Assembly (NCBI RefSeq): GCF_002135345.1
Contig: NZ_NEGI01000003.1
Span: 124,001 to 188,000 of the forward strand
Direction of reading: 5' to 3'
DNA: 64,000 bases
Origin: Acinetobacter sp. ANC 4648
Lineage (GTDB): Bacteria > Pseudomonadota > Gammaproteobacteria > Pseudomonadales > Moraxellaceae
Shown: positions 19,129 through 27,547 of the stretch, in pieces
How positions within the stretch are numbered: position 1 is the stretch's first letter
Layout: every line of letters starts with the position of its first letter
Notes under the pieces: model-generated
Told to the model about the DNA's origin: nothing
Seen by the model: only the letters and a program-made list of their open reading frames with translations
Databases searched by the model: none
Program-made: the position numbers and the translations under genes

Positions 19129-19782
19129 ATGGACTTATTAAACGTTTCAAAAACACGCTATACCACCAAAGCTTACGATGCTAAAAGAAAAATTCCGCAA
19201 CCGCAATTTGATCGTTTACTTGAAATTCTACGTTTAACCCCATCCTCGATTAATATTCAACCTTGGCACTTTTTCATTGCAGACAACCCAACGGCCAAAG
19301 AACGCATTGCCAAAAGTCTGGTAGGTAAATATGCTTATAATGCAGCTAAAGTTTTAGATTCATCGCATACAATTTTATTTTGTACTAAAGCCGATATTAG
19401 TGAACAACATCTTGAAAATCTAATTCACCAAGATGATCTGAGTGGACGCTTTAAAGATGAAAAAGCCAAACAGGGCCAAAAAGATAGCCGTTCAGGTTAT
19501 GTACATTATTACCGTAATGAAAAGGGGGATATCCAACGTTGGGCTGAAAATCAGACCTTTATCGCTTTAGGCCAAATTCTTTTAGCTGCAGGGATTGAGG
19601 GTATTGATGCTACGCCTATTGGTGGTTTTGATGAGGAAATTATGACTGAAGAATTACAATTAACTGAAAAAGGTCTAGTACCTTCAGTCCTGTTAACTTT
19701 AGGTTATCGAAGCGATTCCGACTTTAATGCAACATTACCTAAATCCCGTTTAAATAAAGAAGATATTTTTACGCAGTTATAA
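19129..19782 (+). CDS. nfsB: Oxygen-insensitive NAD(P)H nitroreductase, NfsB-like
   Basis: 217 residues, the size of E. coli NfsB, and colinear with it: R-Y-T-T-K-A-Y-D-A near the start, L-R-L-T-P-S-S-I-N-I-Q-P-W-H-F-F-I-A at about 36-53, A-L-G-Q-I-L-L-A-A-G-I-E-G-I-D-A-T-P-I-G-G-F at about 145-166. An FMN flavoprotein that reduces nitroaromatics and possibly quinones or dihydropteridine. TTAGG precedes the ATG. A hairpin terminator follows. The physiological substrate is not evident. Confidence 0.88.
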   Translation: MDLLNVSKTRYTTKAYDAKRKIPQPQFDRLLEILRLTPSSINIQPWHFFIADNPTAKERIAKSLVGKYAYNAAKVLDSSHTILFCTKADISEQHLENLIHQDDLSGRFKDEKAKQGQKDSRSGYVHYYRNEKGDIQRWAENQTFIALGQILLAAGIEGIDATPIGGFDEEIMTEELQLTEKGLVPSVLLTLGYRSDSDFNATLPKSRLNKEDIFTQL

Positions 19783-19792
19783 AATAGCTTAG

Positions 19793-19824
19793 AGGGTAAG
19801 TAATATAGATACTTACCCTTCTTA
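19793..19824 (+). terminator. Probable terminator of the nitroreductase gene
   Basis: A perfect 10-bp stem (AGGGTAAGTA / TACTTACCCT) with a seven-base loop, ending in a weak T stretch (TCTTAT). It could be read in either direction, and the gene to the right converges on it. Confidence 0.65.
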
Positions 19825-19881
19825 TAAAATTATAGTTTTAAATTTAACAATCCATTCCATCATAAAGTAACGCTCTAAAAA

Positions 19882-21144
19882 TCAAAACCAACCTTTACGT
19901 CCTTTCAACACAGCATCTGCACAACGTAAAGTCTCTTGACTTAAACCCCAAAGACGATAATCACCCGTCATTGAACCAATCATAAAGTTATGCGTATAAG
20001 CAAAACTGAGGTCTCGTTGTGGGTCACACCAAGCACCAGAGCCATTGTATCCGATATGTCCAAAACCCTGTTTAACGCGTTTCCCCATCGTAATCACACG
20101 GTGATATCCTAAGCGCCAGTTCATTGGAATCGGCATCACACGATCACGTTTAAAACTTTGTATTTGGCTCAATACTGTAAAGACTTCTGGCTTAAGTATT
20201 TCTTGATTTTCCCAAACACCTTTATTGGCCAGCATGGCATACATTTTAGCCAAACTATTCGCGGTAAAAACACCATTCGCGGCAGGAATAATCGCTTGTA
20301 AACCTTGATCACTAAAGAAACTAAAATCTTTCATACCCTTCGGTATCATTGCATCTAAAAAATCTTGAGGATTCTGCCCACTTAATTGAATCAGTTTTTC
20401 AGAAAAATTATTTTTATGTTGTTTTTGGATTGAAGATTTAGTCTTGGATTGTACAACGTGCTCTTGTTCTATTTTTGATAATGGGCGTGCTACACGAGCA
20501 AGTTGTGTAGTGGGTACGCCAAAGTATGCACCGTCTAATTCTAAAGGATCCTCCAAATAGCGCTGCATCAACCAAACCAATGGTTGCTTGGTCGCTTTTT
20601 CTAAGATACCACCCACCAACCAGCCAAAAGTGAGTGCTTGATAGGCAATATCAGACCCCATCTCAAATCTTGGGGTCGCTTGCTCCATGACTGTCAACAT
20701 ATGCTGCCAATCCGCCATTTCCACAGCGCGCGCAATCAAATTTCGAATGTCATATAAACCACTCTGATGACTCAGAATATGTCGCAAAGTCATGCCTGCT
20801 TTACCATTTTCCCCAAACTCAGGCCAATACTGAATAATCGGTGTATCGTAAGCTAAAAAGCCTTCACTGACTAAAATATGCGCCAAAGTAGCGATGACAC
20901 CTTTGCCTGTTGAATAACATATAGATAAGGTATCCTGAGCCCAGTTTTCTGTTGCAGATTTTTTTCCAGTAAAAATATCAACAACTTTTTGTCCCTGAAA
21001 ATAAACTGCAAGTGCTGCACCACCATGATCAACGCGTGCATCTTGTAATCGGCTAAATTGCTGTGCTAAATCATAAAATCGCTCATCAACAATACCATGA
21101 TAATTTTCAGTATTTGCAAAAATAATATCTTTTAACTGGCCCAT
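19882..21144 (-). CDS. Serine hydrolase of the beta-lactamase class C family (EstB-like)
   Basis: 420 residues with no signal peptide, so cytoplasmic and unlike true AmpC. The nucleophile motif S-T-G-K is at 78-81 and the Y-Q-A tyrosine region near 168. The C-terminal G-F-G-H-I-G-Y-N-G-S-G replaces the K-T-G box in the way esterases of this family do. Such proteins are carboxylesterases or peptidases; lactamase activity would be surprising. Transcribed on its own; the terminator of the upstream MaoC gene sits just before it. Substrate unknown. Confidence 0.88.
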   Translation of the reverse strand: MGQLKDIIFANTENYHGIVDERFYDLAQQFSRLQDARVDHGGAALAVYFQGQKVVDIFTGKKSATENWAQDTLSICYSTGKGVIATLAHILVSEGFLAYDTPIIQYWPEFGENGKAGMTLRHILSHQSGLYDIRNLIARAVEMADWQHMLTVMEQATPRFEMGSDIAYQALTFGWLVGGILEKATKQPLVWLMQRYLEDPLELDGAYFGVPTTQLARVARPLSKIEQEHVVQSKTKSSIQKQHKNNFSEKLIQLSGQNPQDFLDAMIPKGMKDFSFFSDQGLQAIIPAANGVFTANSLAKMYAMLANKGVWENQEILKPEVFTVLSQIQSFKRDRVMPIPMNWRLGYHRVITMGKRVKQGFGHIGYNGSGAWCDPQRDLSFAYTHNFMIGSMTGDYRLWGLSQETLRCADAVLKGRKGWF

Positions 21145-21176
21145 TCCTTTAACCCTCTTATTCTTATATCTCTATT

Positions 21177-21207
21177 AAAAAAGCCTAAATTATCTTAATT
21201 TAGGCTT
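21177..21207 (-). terminator. Rho-independent terminator of the MaoC-family gene
   Basis: On the minus strand, AAGCCTAAATTA pairs with TAATTTAGGCTT (loop of about four) and runs into six T residues. It lies 16 bases past the stop of the hydratase gene and before the EstB-like gene. Confidence 0.88.
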
Positions 21208-21222
21208 AATCTATGAGTCTAC

Positions 21223-22077
21223 TTATAAAGCTTGTACCACACCGCTCACATGCGGCTTTTTAGATTTTTGATTCCGAATCAAAAAGTCAGTTTCTTTACT
21301 CTGTTGAGCCGTTAAAAACTCAACTGTTGAAGGTAGATACATCGGTAATTTAAACCAAACATCCGCTTCATAAGCATCAGGCAAGGCCAAACTTGCCAAT
21401 GCGCGTGCCTTACTCCACATACCATGTGCAATCGCTTGTTTAAAACCAAAGGCTTTTGCGGTCACAGCATGAATATGAATGAGGTTGAAATCACCTGAGA
21501 TCATTGCATAACGGCGACCCGTATTTTCCGAGATATTCCACTCGGCTTGAATTTGATAATCTGGCTCTTTGGTTTCTTTGGTTTTCTCTGATACCGCAGC
21601 TGTAGTTTTTTGACGTGATAAATACGTCGTTGTGCCTTGCATCACAATATCATTACCGACTTTCGCAGTGGTAATAAAATCAAATTGTACGCCTTTATCA
21701 TGTGGCTTAAGCTCACCAAACTGACAAGATAGAGTCAATTGCTCATTCACGCCAATTTTACGCGTTTGCTTAACAACGTTTCGAATATGAACTAAACCTA
21801 AAATTGCAAATGGAAATGCTTCTGAAGTCATCATATGCATTTGCAAACTTTGTGACAGTACAGCTAAATAAATAGCAGGAATATAGCCATTATTTTTAAA
21901 ACCACACACTTCGTTATAAGCTTTTAAATGCTTTGGATCAATTTTGAATGAATCCACCACATATTCAACTTGTGGCAGAATTTTCTCAGCTTTCGGCTTT
22001 TTGAAAATAAGACCTTGAATCACTTTTGGATAAGCTAGATACGGTTTAGGAAGTTGACTAAAGTGGCGAGTATTCAT
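21223..22077 (-). CDS. MaoC-family dehydratase / hydratase (hot-dog fold)
   Basis: 284 residues from M-N-T-R-H-F, chosen because AAAGG lies seven bases upstream; an earlier in-frame start adds 12 residues without an SD. The C-terminal half has the hydratase-2 signature, G-D-F-N-L-I-H-I-H-A then A-F-G-F-K-Q-A-I-A-H-G-M-W, with catalytic aspartate and histidine positions recognisable. The N-terminal half looks like a second, degenerate hot-dog unit. Downstream of fabG on the same strand and opposite a thiolase, so the trio covers dehydration, ketoreduction and thiolysis or condensation of acyl thioesters. Exact chain-length and CoA/ACP preference unknown. Confidence 0.85.
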   Translation of the reverse strand: MNTRHFSQLPKPYLAYPKVIQGLIFKKPKAEKILPQVEYVVDSFKIDPKHLKAYNEVCGFKNNGYIPAIYLAVLSQSLQMHMMTSEAFPFAILGLVHIRNVVKQTRKIGVNEQLTLSCQFGELKPHDKGVQFDFITTAKVGNDIVMQGTTTYLSRQKTTAAVSEKTKETKEPDYQIQAEWNISENTGRRYAMISGDFNLIHIHAVTAKAFGFKQAIAHGMWSKARALASLALPDAYEADVWFKLPMYLPSTVEFLTAQQSKETDFLIRNQKSKKPHVSGVVQAL

Positions 22078-22127
22078 ACTGGACCTTTGGAGAATTATTT
22101 TTAGATAAATCATTATGCATTGCTTTT

Positions 22128-22236
22128 CTTCAGTAAGGTTTAAAGCTTACTGAAGAGCTTATTAGAGAGGGAATATAGAAAAGACCAAAGCTCCCTCTCT
22201 AACTTTCTCAGAGTACTATAAAGGCACTATGAGAAA
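22128..22236 (-). repeat. Three consecutive inverted repeats between fabG and the MaoC gene
   Basis: Arms: 22204-22210 with 22230-22236 (TTTCTCA/TGAGAAA, extended by AGT/ACT after one mismatch); 22162-22172 with 22192-22202 (11 bp perfect, TTAGAGAGGGA); 22128-22137 with 22146-22155 (10 bp perfect, CTTCAGTAAG). None is followed by a T run on the minus strand, so they are not standard terminators. Confidence 0.8.
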
Positions 22237-22249
22237 CACCTTACGTTGT

Positions 22250-23641
22250 CTAAGCACCTAACAAGCTTTGACCACAGACACGAACCACATTGCCATTTAA
22301 ACCTGTTGATGCAGCTGATGCAAACAAGGCAATAGTTTCTGCAACATCGACAGGTAGACCACCTTGACTCATCGAATTCATACGACGACCAGCTTCACGA
22401 ATTGCAAAAGGAATCGCCGCAGTCATTTGAGTTTCAATAAAACCAGGTGCAACAGCATTAATAGTGATACCATCTTTTAATACAGGGGCAGTAAATTTTA
22501 CCAAACCAATCACACCAGCCTTAGAAGCAGCATAATTCGTTTGACCTAAATTACCAGCGATACCTGAAATTGAAGAGACACAAACAATACGACCATTCTC
22601 ATTCAAACCTGAATGATTCAATAAATAATCATTAATGCGTTCTGCAGCAGATAAATTAATATTGATTACCATATCCCACAATTCTGGTTTCATATTCGCT
22701 AAAGTTTTATCGCGAGTCACCCCAGCATTATGGACAATAATATCCAAGCCACCTTTAGACGCAGCAGCGGCTTTAATTTGCTCACCTGCATCAGCAGCTG
22801 TGATATCAATAGCAAGTGTTGATCCACCAATTTCATTGGCAACGCGATCTAAATCTGCTTGTTGTTGTGGTACATCTAAACAAATTACATGTGCACCATC
22901 GCGTGATAATACATGAGCAATTGCTTCGCCAATACCACGACTCGCACCAGTAACCAAAGCTGTTTTGCCCGCTAAAGGCTTCGCCCAATCAATATCAAGT
23001 ACATCCGCTTTAGATACATGAATTACTTGACCAGATACATAAGCTGAACGTGGAGAAAGTAAGAATCGTAATGATGACTCTAAATTCGCAGCTGCATCAG
23101 CATCCACAAGAATCAAATCAGCAGCAATCCCTTTTTTAAATTCTTTACCCACAGACTTCACAAAACCTTCAAGTGCACGTTGAGCAATTGCTTGCTGAAT
23201 CGTAGGTGCGGTTTCTGGAGTTAGCCCGACAATAATCACTCGACCAGAGTTTTGAATTTGACGTGCAATTGGATGAAAGAAATTGTACAACTCATGTAAC
23301 TGTTCCGAGTTTTGAATACCAGAAGCATCAAAAACTACTGCTTTAAATTTAGATTCTTTATCACCTTCATTAAAAGCATTAACAGTTAAGCCCACTTTAG
23401 CAGCAGCTTGCTGTAATTCTGCATTATTACCAGCATAACTATTTGCATGAATATTACTTAATACTTGTGCAATCGCACCTGAAAAAATACTATTCGGCGC
23501 GGCACCGAAAAGAGCTGCACCTTTAAGCACAGGTGTCGCAGATTCAAAACGATCTAACTCAAGAGGAGAAGGTAAACCTAAATTTTTAATGACAAATTTA
23601 CCAATTGGAGATTTAGAAAAAGCTTGGTATTGGTCAGACAT
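22250..23641 (-). CDS. fabG: High-molecular-weight 3-oxoacyl-(ACP) reductase, FabG-type SDR
   Basis: 463 residues, about twice normal FabG, matching the two-domain FabG4-like group. Residues 1-215 form a degenerate Rossmann-like domain without a nucleotide motif. The second half has G-K-T-A-L-V-T-G-A-S-R-G-I-G at about 224-237, H-N-A-G-V-T-R-D, and the S-Y-K triad in V-S-S-I-S-G-I-A-G then Y-A-A-S-K. It should reduce 3-oxoacyl thioesters with NAD(P)H. The start is preceded by GAGAGATAAT. Divergent from the thiolase gene over 238 bp, so expression of the set may be coordinated. The gene symbol is used in the family sense only. Confidence 0.9.
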   Translation of the reverse strand: MSDQYQAFSKSPIGKFVIKNLGLPSPLELDRFESATPVLKGAALFGAAPNSIFSGAIAQVLSNIHANSYAGNNAELQQAAAKVGLTVNAFNEGDKESKFKAVVFDASGIQNSEQLHELYNFFHPIARQIQNSGRVIIVGLTPETAPTIQQAIAQRALEGFVKSVGKEFKKGIAADLILVDADAAANLESSLRFLLSPRSAYVSGQVIHVSKADVLDIDWAKPLAGKTALVTGASRGIGEAIAHVLSRDGAHVICLDVPQQQADLDRVANEIGGSTLAIDITAADAGEQIKAAAASKGGLDIIVHNAGVTRDKTLANMKPELWDMVININLSAAERINDYLLNHSGLNENGRIVCVSSISGIAGNLGQTNYAASKAGVIGLVKFTAPVLKDGITINAVAPGFIETQMTAAIPFAIREAGRRMNSMSQGGLPVDVAETIALFASAASTGLNGNVVRVCGQSLLGA

Positions 23642-23879
23642 GATTATTATCTCTCAGCAATATAATTGTGAATGAATCGCAGGTATCTATTAACTTCAAT
23701 GTAATGTCAGATACTTATAATGACTTCAATTCATTCGTTCCACAATAATAATACTTGAGTTACCCCCCTGATGTCTTGACCTGAATGATCAGTCAAATGT
23801 CATTTTAGTCAATTCAGGCCATTTGACTCTATGTTAATGTATGCACTAAGAATATCGTAAACATGCTTGGAAAAGCCTT

Positions 23880-25406
23880 ATGAGCAAATCAACTCAAGAA
23901 AATCCAACTGTCGAGAATTCTGCGACAGAAGCTGTGTCAAATACATCAAAACCACGTACGCGTACGAGTCAAAGTACTGCTACGGCTTCTAAAGCAGCAA
24001 ATGCTACTGCGAAAACTCGCCCACGTGCGACATCTTCACGTAGTAAAAACACTGCAACACATTCTAAGAAAGCTGAATCGACAGCACCTGTTACAACTCA
24101 AACTGCTGTTCCACAGGAAAAAATTATGAGTCAAAATACTATTCGTCGTGTTGCTATTATTGGTGGCAATCGTATTCCGTTTGCACGTTCAAATGGTGCA
24201 TACTTCCAAGCATCTAACATTGATATGTTGACTGCCGCATTAAATGGTCTAGTTGAGCGTTTCAATTTGCAAGGTCAACGTTTAGGTGAAGTTGCTGCTG
24301 GTGCAGTCTTAAAACACAGCCGTGATTTCAATATGACACGTGAGTGTGTGCTCAACACTCAACTTGCACCAGAAACCCCTGCTTATGACTTACAACAAGC
24401 TTGTGCAACAGGTTTACAAGCGGCATTCCAAGTAGCGAATAAAATTGCCTTAGGCCAAATTGATGTAGGTATTGCAGGCGGTGTAGATACAACTTCTGAT
24501 GCACCAATCGCCTTTGGTGATGGTTTACGTAAAGCATTACTGGAGTTAAATATTGCTAAAACGGCAAAAGATCGTTTAAAAGCGCTGACGAAAATTAATG
24601 TAAAAGACTTGCTTGATGCCCCTAAAAATGGTGAGCCACGTACTGGTTTATCTATGGGTGATCACCAAGCAATTACTGCACTAGAATGGGGTATTCCTCG
24701 TGAAGCGCAAGATGAGCTTGCAGCTTCTTCTCATCAAAAAATGGCAAAAGCATATGATGAAGGCTTCTTCGAAGACCTAATCACACCATTTATGAGTCTT
24801 GAGCGTGATAATAACTTACGTGCGGATTCAACTGTAGAAAAGTTAGCAAAATTAAAGCCTGCTTTTGGTAAAGGCGATGCTCGTACTATGACTGCGGGTA
24901 ACTCTACCCCCCTTACGGATGGTGCTTCTGTCGTACTTTTAGCCTCTGAAGAATGGGCTAAAGAAAATGGACATGAAGTTTTAGCTTACTTAACCTTCTC
25001 TGAAACTGCTGCAGTTGATTTTGTTGGTAAAAAAGAAGGCTTATTGATGGCACCGGCTTATGCAGTTCCACGTATGCTTGAACGTGCTGGTATTACTCTA
25101 CAAGATTTCGACTATTATGAAATTCATGAAGCTTTTGCATCACAAGTACTTTCTACCTTAAAGGCTTGGGAAGATCCTAAATTCTGTAAAGAACGTTTAG
25201 GTTTAGATGCTCCTTTAGGTTCAATCGATCGTTCTAAGTTAAACGTTAAAGGCTCTTCATTGGCAGCTGGTCATCCATTTGCTGCTACAGGTGGTCGTAT
25301 TCTTGCAACAGCTGCAAAACTATTGAATGAAAAAGGTTCAGGTCGTGTTCTGATTTCAATCTGCGCCGCTGGTGGTCAAGGCGTAACGGCGATTGTAGAA
25401 AAATAA
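23880..25406 (+). CDS. Acetyl-CoA acyltransferase (thiolase) with basic N-terminal extension
   Basis: 508 residues. The thiolase proper begins at about residue 83 (M-S-Q-N-T-I-R-R-V-A-I-I-G-G-N-R-I-P-F). Catalytic cysteine in Q-Q-A-C-A-T-G, E-I-H-E-A-F-A near the C-terminal third, A-A-G-H-P-F-A-A-T-G-G, and the final C-A-A-G-G-Q-G with the second cysteine. The first 82 residues are a low-complexity Ala/Ser/Thr/Lys/Arg tail resembling histone H1-like or PHA-granule PhaF tails. An internal ATG at 24126 has CAGGAA upstream and would give an ordinary 426-residue thiolase. FadI-like by overall sequence. Divergent from fabG. Confidence 0.92.
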   Translation: MSKSTQENPTVENSATEAVSNTSKPRTRTSQSTATASKAANATAKTRPRATSSRSKNTATHSKKAESTAPVTTQTAVPQEKIMSQNTIRRVAIIGGNRIPFARSNGAYFQASNIDMLTAALNGLVERFNLQGQRLGEVAAGAVLKHSRDFNMTRECVLNTQLAPETPAYDLQQACATGLQAAFQVANKIALGQIDVGIAGGVDTTSDAPIAFGDGLRKALLELNIAKTAKDRLKALTKINVKDLLDAPKNGEPRTGLSMGDHQAITALEWGIPREAQDELAASSHQKMAKAYDEGFFEDLITPFMSLERDNNLRADSTVEKLAKLKPAFGKGDARTMTAGNSTPLTDGASVVLLASEEWAKENGHEVLAYLTFSETAAVDFVGKKEGLLMAPAYAVPRMLERAGITLQDFDYYEIHEAFASQVLSTLKAWEDPKFCKERLGLDAPLGSIDRSKLNVKGSSLAAGHPFAATGGRILATAAKLLNEKGSGRVLISICAAGGQGVTAIVEK

Positions 25407-25432
25407 TTTTTTCTACTTTTAACTTACTGAAT

Positions 25433-25466
25433 AAAAACTCATTTGTAATCACAAGTGGGTTTTTAT
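25433..25466 (+). terminator. Rho-independent terminator of the thiolase gene
   Basis: Stem AACTCATTTGT against ACAAGTGGGTT with two G-T wobbles, AATC loop and a TTTTTATT tail, about 30 bases after the stop. Confidence 0.8.
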
Positions 25467-25646
25467 TATCAACTTTTAATAAATATAAAAATGAAATAAA
25501 TTGGTGATTATTTAGCCAATGAATTGCAACGAGCTTTAACTTATGTCAAACAAACAAAATAATCATGCACTATTACTGCCAATATTTCAGATACACATAA
25601 ATTTTTAAATGACAGCTTTGCCATATGCATAACAATTTCTAGCCTT

Positions 25647-25979
25647 ATGGTTGTATATAACTTTTTATTTATAGGAGTCAGCCCACGCGCTAAAATACAA
25701 ATACGTAGCTATATACATACATTAAATAAAAATCAAAAAAGCATATTTAGTCCACTTGGAGCTCTATTTTTTATCTTTATCACTGTTTTTCTTAATTTTA
25801 TCTGGTTCATTCTTATTGATGATCTTCCTCCACCAAACAGCAAAAATTATATTGTGACTTACTTTTCAAGCTTTGCACCTGCTTATTTAAGCTTATTGTT
25901 TTACTTCTTTAAATATTCACTCATTCTCTGTATCACACTATTATTATTCTACATATTAGAGAGTCAAAAATTAAAATAA
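25647..25979 (+). CDS. Hypothetical small integral membrane protein
   Basis: 110 residues with two strong hydrophobic spans (about 35-56, L-G-A-L-F-F-I-F-I-T-V-F-L-N-F-I-W-F-I; and about 78-102, L-S-L-L-F-Y-F-F-K-Y-S-L-I-L-C-I-T) and a shorter one at the start. The loop between them holds D-D-L-P-P-P-N-S. No SD is visible before the ATG. No family recognised. The gene is AT-rich, flanked by terminators on both sides, and may be lineage-specific. Confidence 0.5.
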   Translation: MVVYNFLFIGVSPRAKIQIRSYIHTLNKNQKSIFSPLGALFFIFITVFLNFIWFILIDDLPPPNSKNYIVTYFSSFAPAYLSLLFYFFKYSLILCITLLLFYILESQKLK

Positions 25980-26007
25980 AAAGCCATATACATTGATATG
26001 GCTTTTT
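25978..26007. terminator. Bidirectional terminator
   Basis: Perfect palindromic stem AAAAAGCCATAT / ATATGGCTTTTT with a six-base loop, placed between two converging genes (hypothetical membrane protein and aceI). A and T runs flank both sides. Confidence 0.9.
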
Positions 26008-26019
26008 AGCAGGGTTCAT

Positions 26020-26448
26020 TTAAATCGAATGTTTAGGCTGATAACCCAAGCGCGCTTCAATATAGTCATAGCACCATTGGAAAATAAAGGTATAGACTAA
26101 AATACACAAGGTCATACTTAAATCCAGTAAAATTGCCTGAAAAATGGTCATATCCATTGCATAGGCAACCATTGGAATAGTGGCTAACATTAAACCACCT
26201 TCAAAACCAATTGCGTGCATAATCCGTACAGGAATGGTTCTTTTTAATTGATGCTTTCTTTCATATTTTTCAAAAAAATGATTAAAAATCATATTCCAAA
26301 TTACAGAAGTAACCGCCATGGCAACACCTAATGTCCCTGCTATTTCCATAGGCACTTCAAAAATAAAACTTAACGCAATCGCTATGATCACCAACAAGAT
26401 GATCTCATAGCTCAATGCATGAACAATCCTTCTCTTGGAAATCAACAT
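26020..26448 (-). CDS. aceI: PACE-family efflux protein AceI (chlorhexidine/biocide exporter)
   Basis: 142 residues with four membrane helices arranged as two bacterial-transmembrane-pair domains. I set the start at M-L-I-S-K-R-R; the frame extends two codons to a TTG. With this start the essential glutamate of the family falls at position 15 (H-A-L-S-Y-E-I-I-L-L). Further PACE markers: W-N-M-I-F-N-H-F-F-E, R-I-M-H-A-I-G-F-E-G-G and F-I-F-Q-W-C-Y-D. Very close to Acinetobacter baumannii AceI by eye. It exports chlorhexidine and short diamines by proton antiport at the inner membrane. Divergent from a LysR gene that fits its activator AceR. Confidence 0.93.
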   Translation of the reverse strand: MLISKRRIVHALSYEIILLVIIAIALSFIFEVPMEIAGTLGVAMAVTSVIWNMIFNHFFEKYERKHQLKRTIPVRIMHAIGFEGGLMLATIPMVAYAMDMTIFQAILLDLSMTLCILVYTFIFQWCYDYIEARLGYQPKHSI

Positions 26449-26502
26449 TTTCAATTACTCGCTATACTATTCATTAGATGAGTTGTATTTTATGCTTATA
26501 AT

Positions 26503-26512
26503 ATTGATCAAT
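26503..26512. promoter_or_regulatory. Candidate AceR operator in the aceI-aceR intergenic region
   Basis: A perfect 10-bp palindrome, ATTGATCAAT, lies mid-way in the 119-bp divergent spacer, with a partial copy (ATTGATAGAT) about 25 bases further on. A LysR-type binding site is expected here; the exact footprint is inferred. Confidence 0.4.
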
Positions 26513-26567
26513 CGAGTCAGATTCTTTCAATCTTATTGATAGATAAGCCATATATAAGTGATCCTAT

Positions 26568-27458
26568 ATGAATATTAATCAGGAACAACTCATCATCTTT
26601 AAAACGGTGATCGAAGCAGGATCTTTTTCTGCAGCTGCACGAAAACTTGGTAAAGTTCCATCTGCCGTTAGTATGTCCATTTCAAATTTAGAAATTGATC
26701 TTAACCTCAACCTATTCAATCGCATCGGGCGTGAGCCTATTCCCACTCCTCAAGCACTGAGTCTTTATGAAAAAACTGAACAGTTACTCATAGAAATGAA
26801 TCAATGGAAGCAGCAAGCCTCTGCCTTGAGCAATGGTTTGGAATCCGCCTTAAATATTGTTGTAGTTTCTGAACTTTTACATACGCATTGGACTGACTAT
26901 ATTTCTTTGCTTGAGCAAAAATTCCCTGAACTGCAGATTAATATTTTTTCAGCTCCTCAAGAAGATGCCTTAAAGTTACTGTTAAACCAATCTGCACAAC
27001 TGGCTTTAATGTTTGAACGTGAACAATTAGAAAGCCGTGAACAATTTGTAGAACTGAAACGCGAAGCATTAGTTCCTGTCGCAGCCAAAGACTATCCTTT
27101 GGCACAATCTGAACATGTTAGTTTTGAACAAATTTTACAAAGTCGGCAAATTGTCGTCGCCAGTCGTGACCGCACAATTAAACCCGAACTACTCTACTCG
27201 AAACGTAATTGGCGTACTGACAATCATCATTCTGCCTGCGCAATGATTATGCAAGGTCTTGGTTGGGGCGTATTGCCTTTAGAAATGTTTAATGAAAATC
27301 CAAGTTTAAAAAAACACCTAAAAATTTTAAACTTCTCAGATTTCACACCAAAGTTTGAATATTTTGTCGATTTAGTCTGGAGTCGTGAAACTGAACTGGG
27401 TGCAGCTGCTCGTTTTTTGATTAATCACATCCGAAAGCAACGAATTCATACAAAATAA
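26568..27458 (+). CDS. aceR: LysR family regulator, probable AceR
   Basis: 296 residues. N-terminal winged HTH (F-K-T-V-I-E-A-G-S-F-S-A-A-A-R-K-L-G-K-V-P-S-A-V-S-M-S-I) and a C-terminal ligand-binding domain of normal size. Its divergent position next to aceI is the arrangement described for AceR, which activates aceI in response to chlorhexidine and related ligands. The sequence assigns the family; the AceR identity comes from context and general resemblance. Confidence 0.85.
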   Translation: MNINQEQLIIFKTVIEAGSFSAAARKLGKVPSAVSMSISNLEIDLNLNLFNRIGREPIPTPQALSLYEKTEQLLIEMNQWKQQASALSNGLESALNIVVVSELLHTHWTDYISLLEQKFPELQINIFSAPQEDALKLLLNQSAQLALMFEREQLESREQFVELKREALVPVAAKDYPLAQSEHVSFEQILQSRQIVVASRDRTIKPELLYSKRNWRTDNHHSACAMIMQGLGWGVLPLEMFNENPSLKKHLKILNFSDFTPKFEYFVDLVWSRETELGAAARFLINHIRKQRIHTK

Positions 27459-27547
27459 AGCCACTTGAAGCCTATTTTTCACTTTCGCCAAAATCACATT
27501 ATGCTATAACTGAACTTACAAATAATTTACCTAAGAATTAGATCGCA

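Noticed and set aside
19882..21144. A beta-lactamase resistance gene
   Set aside because: It has the S-x-x-K fold but no signal peptide and an H-I-G-Y-N-G box in place of K-T-G, so an EstB-like esterase is more likely.
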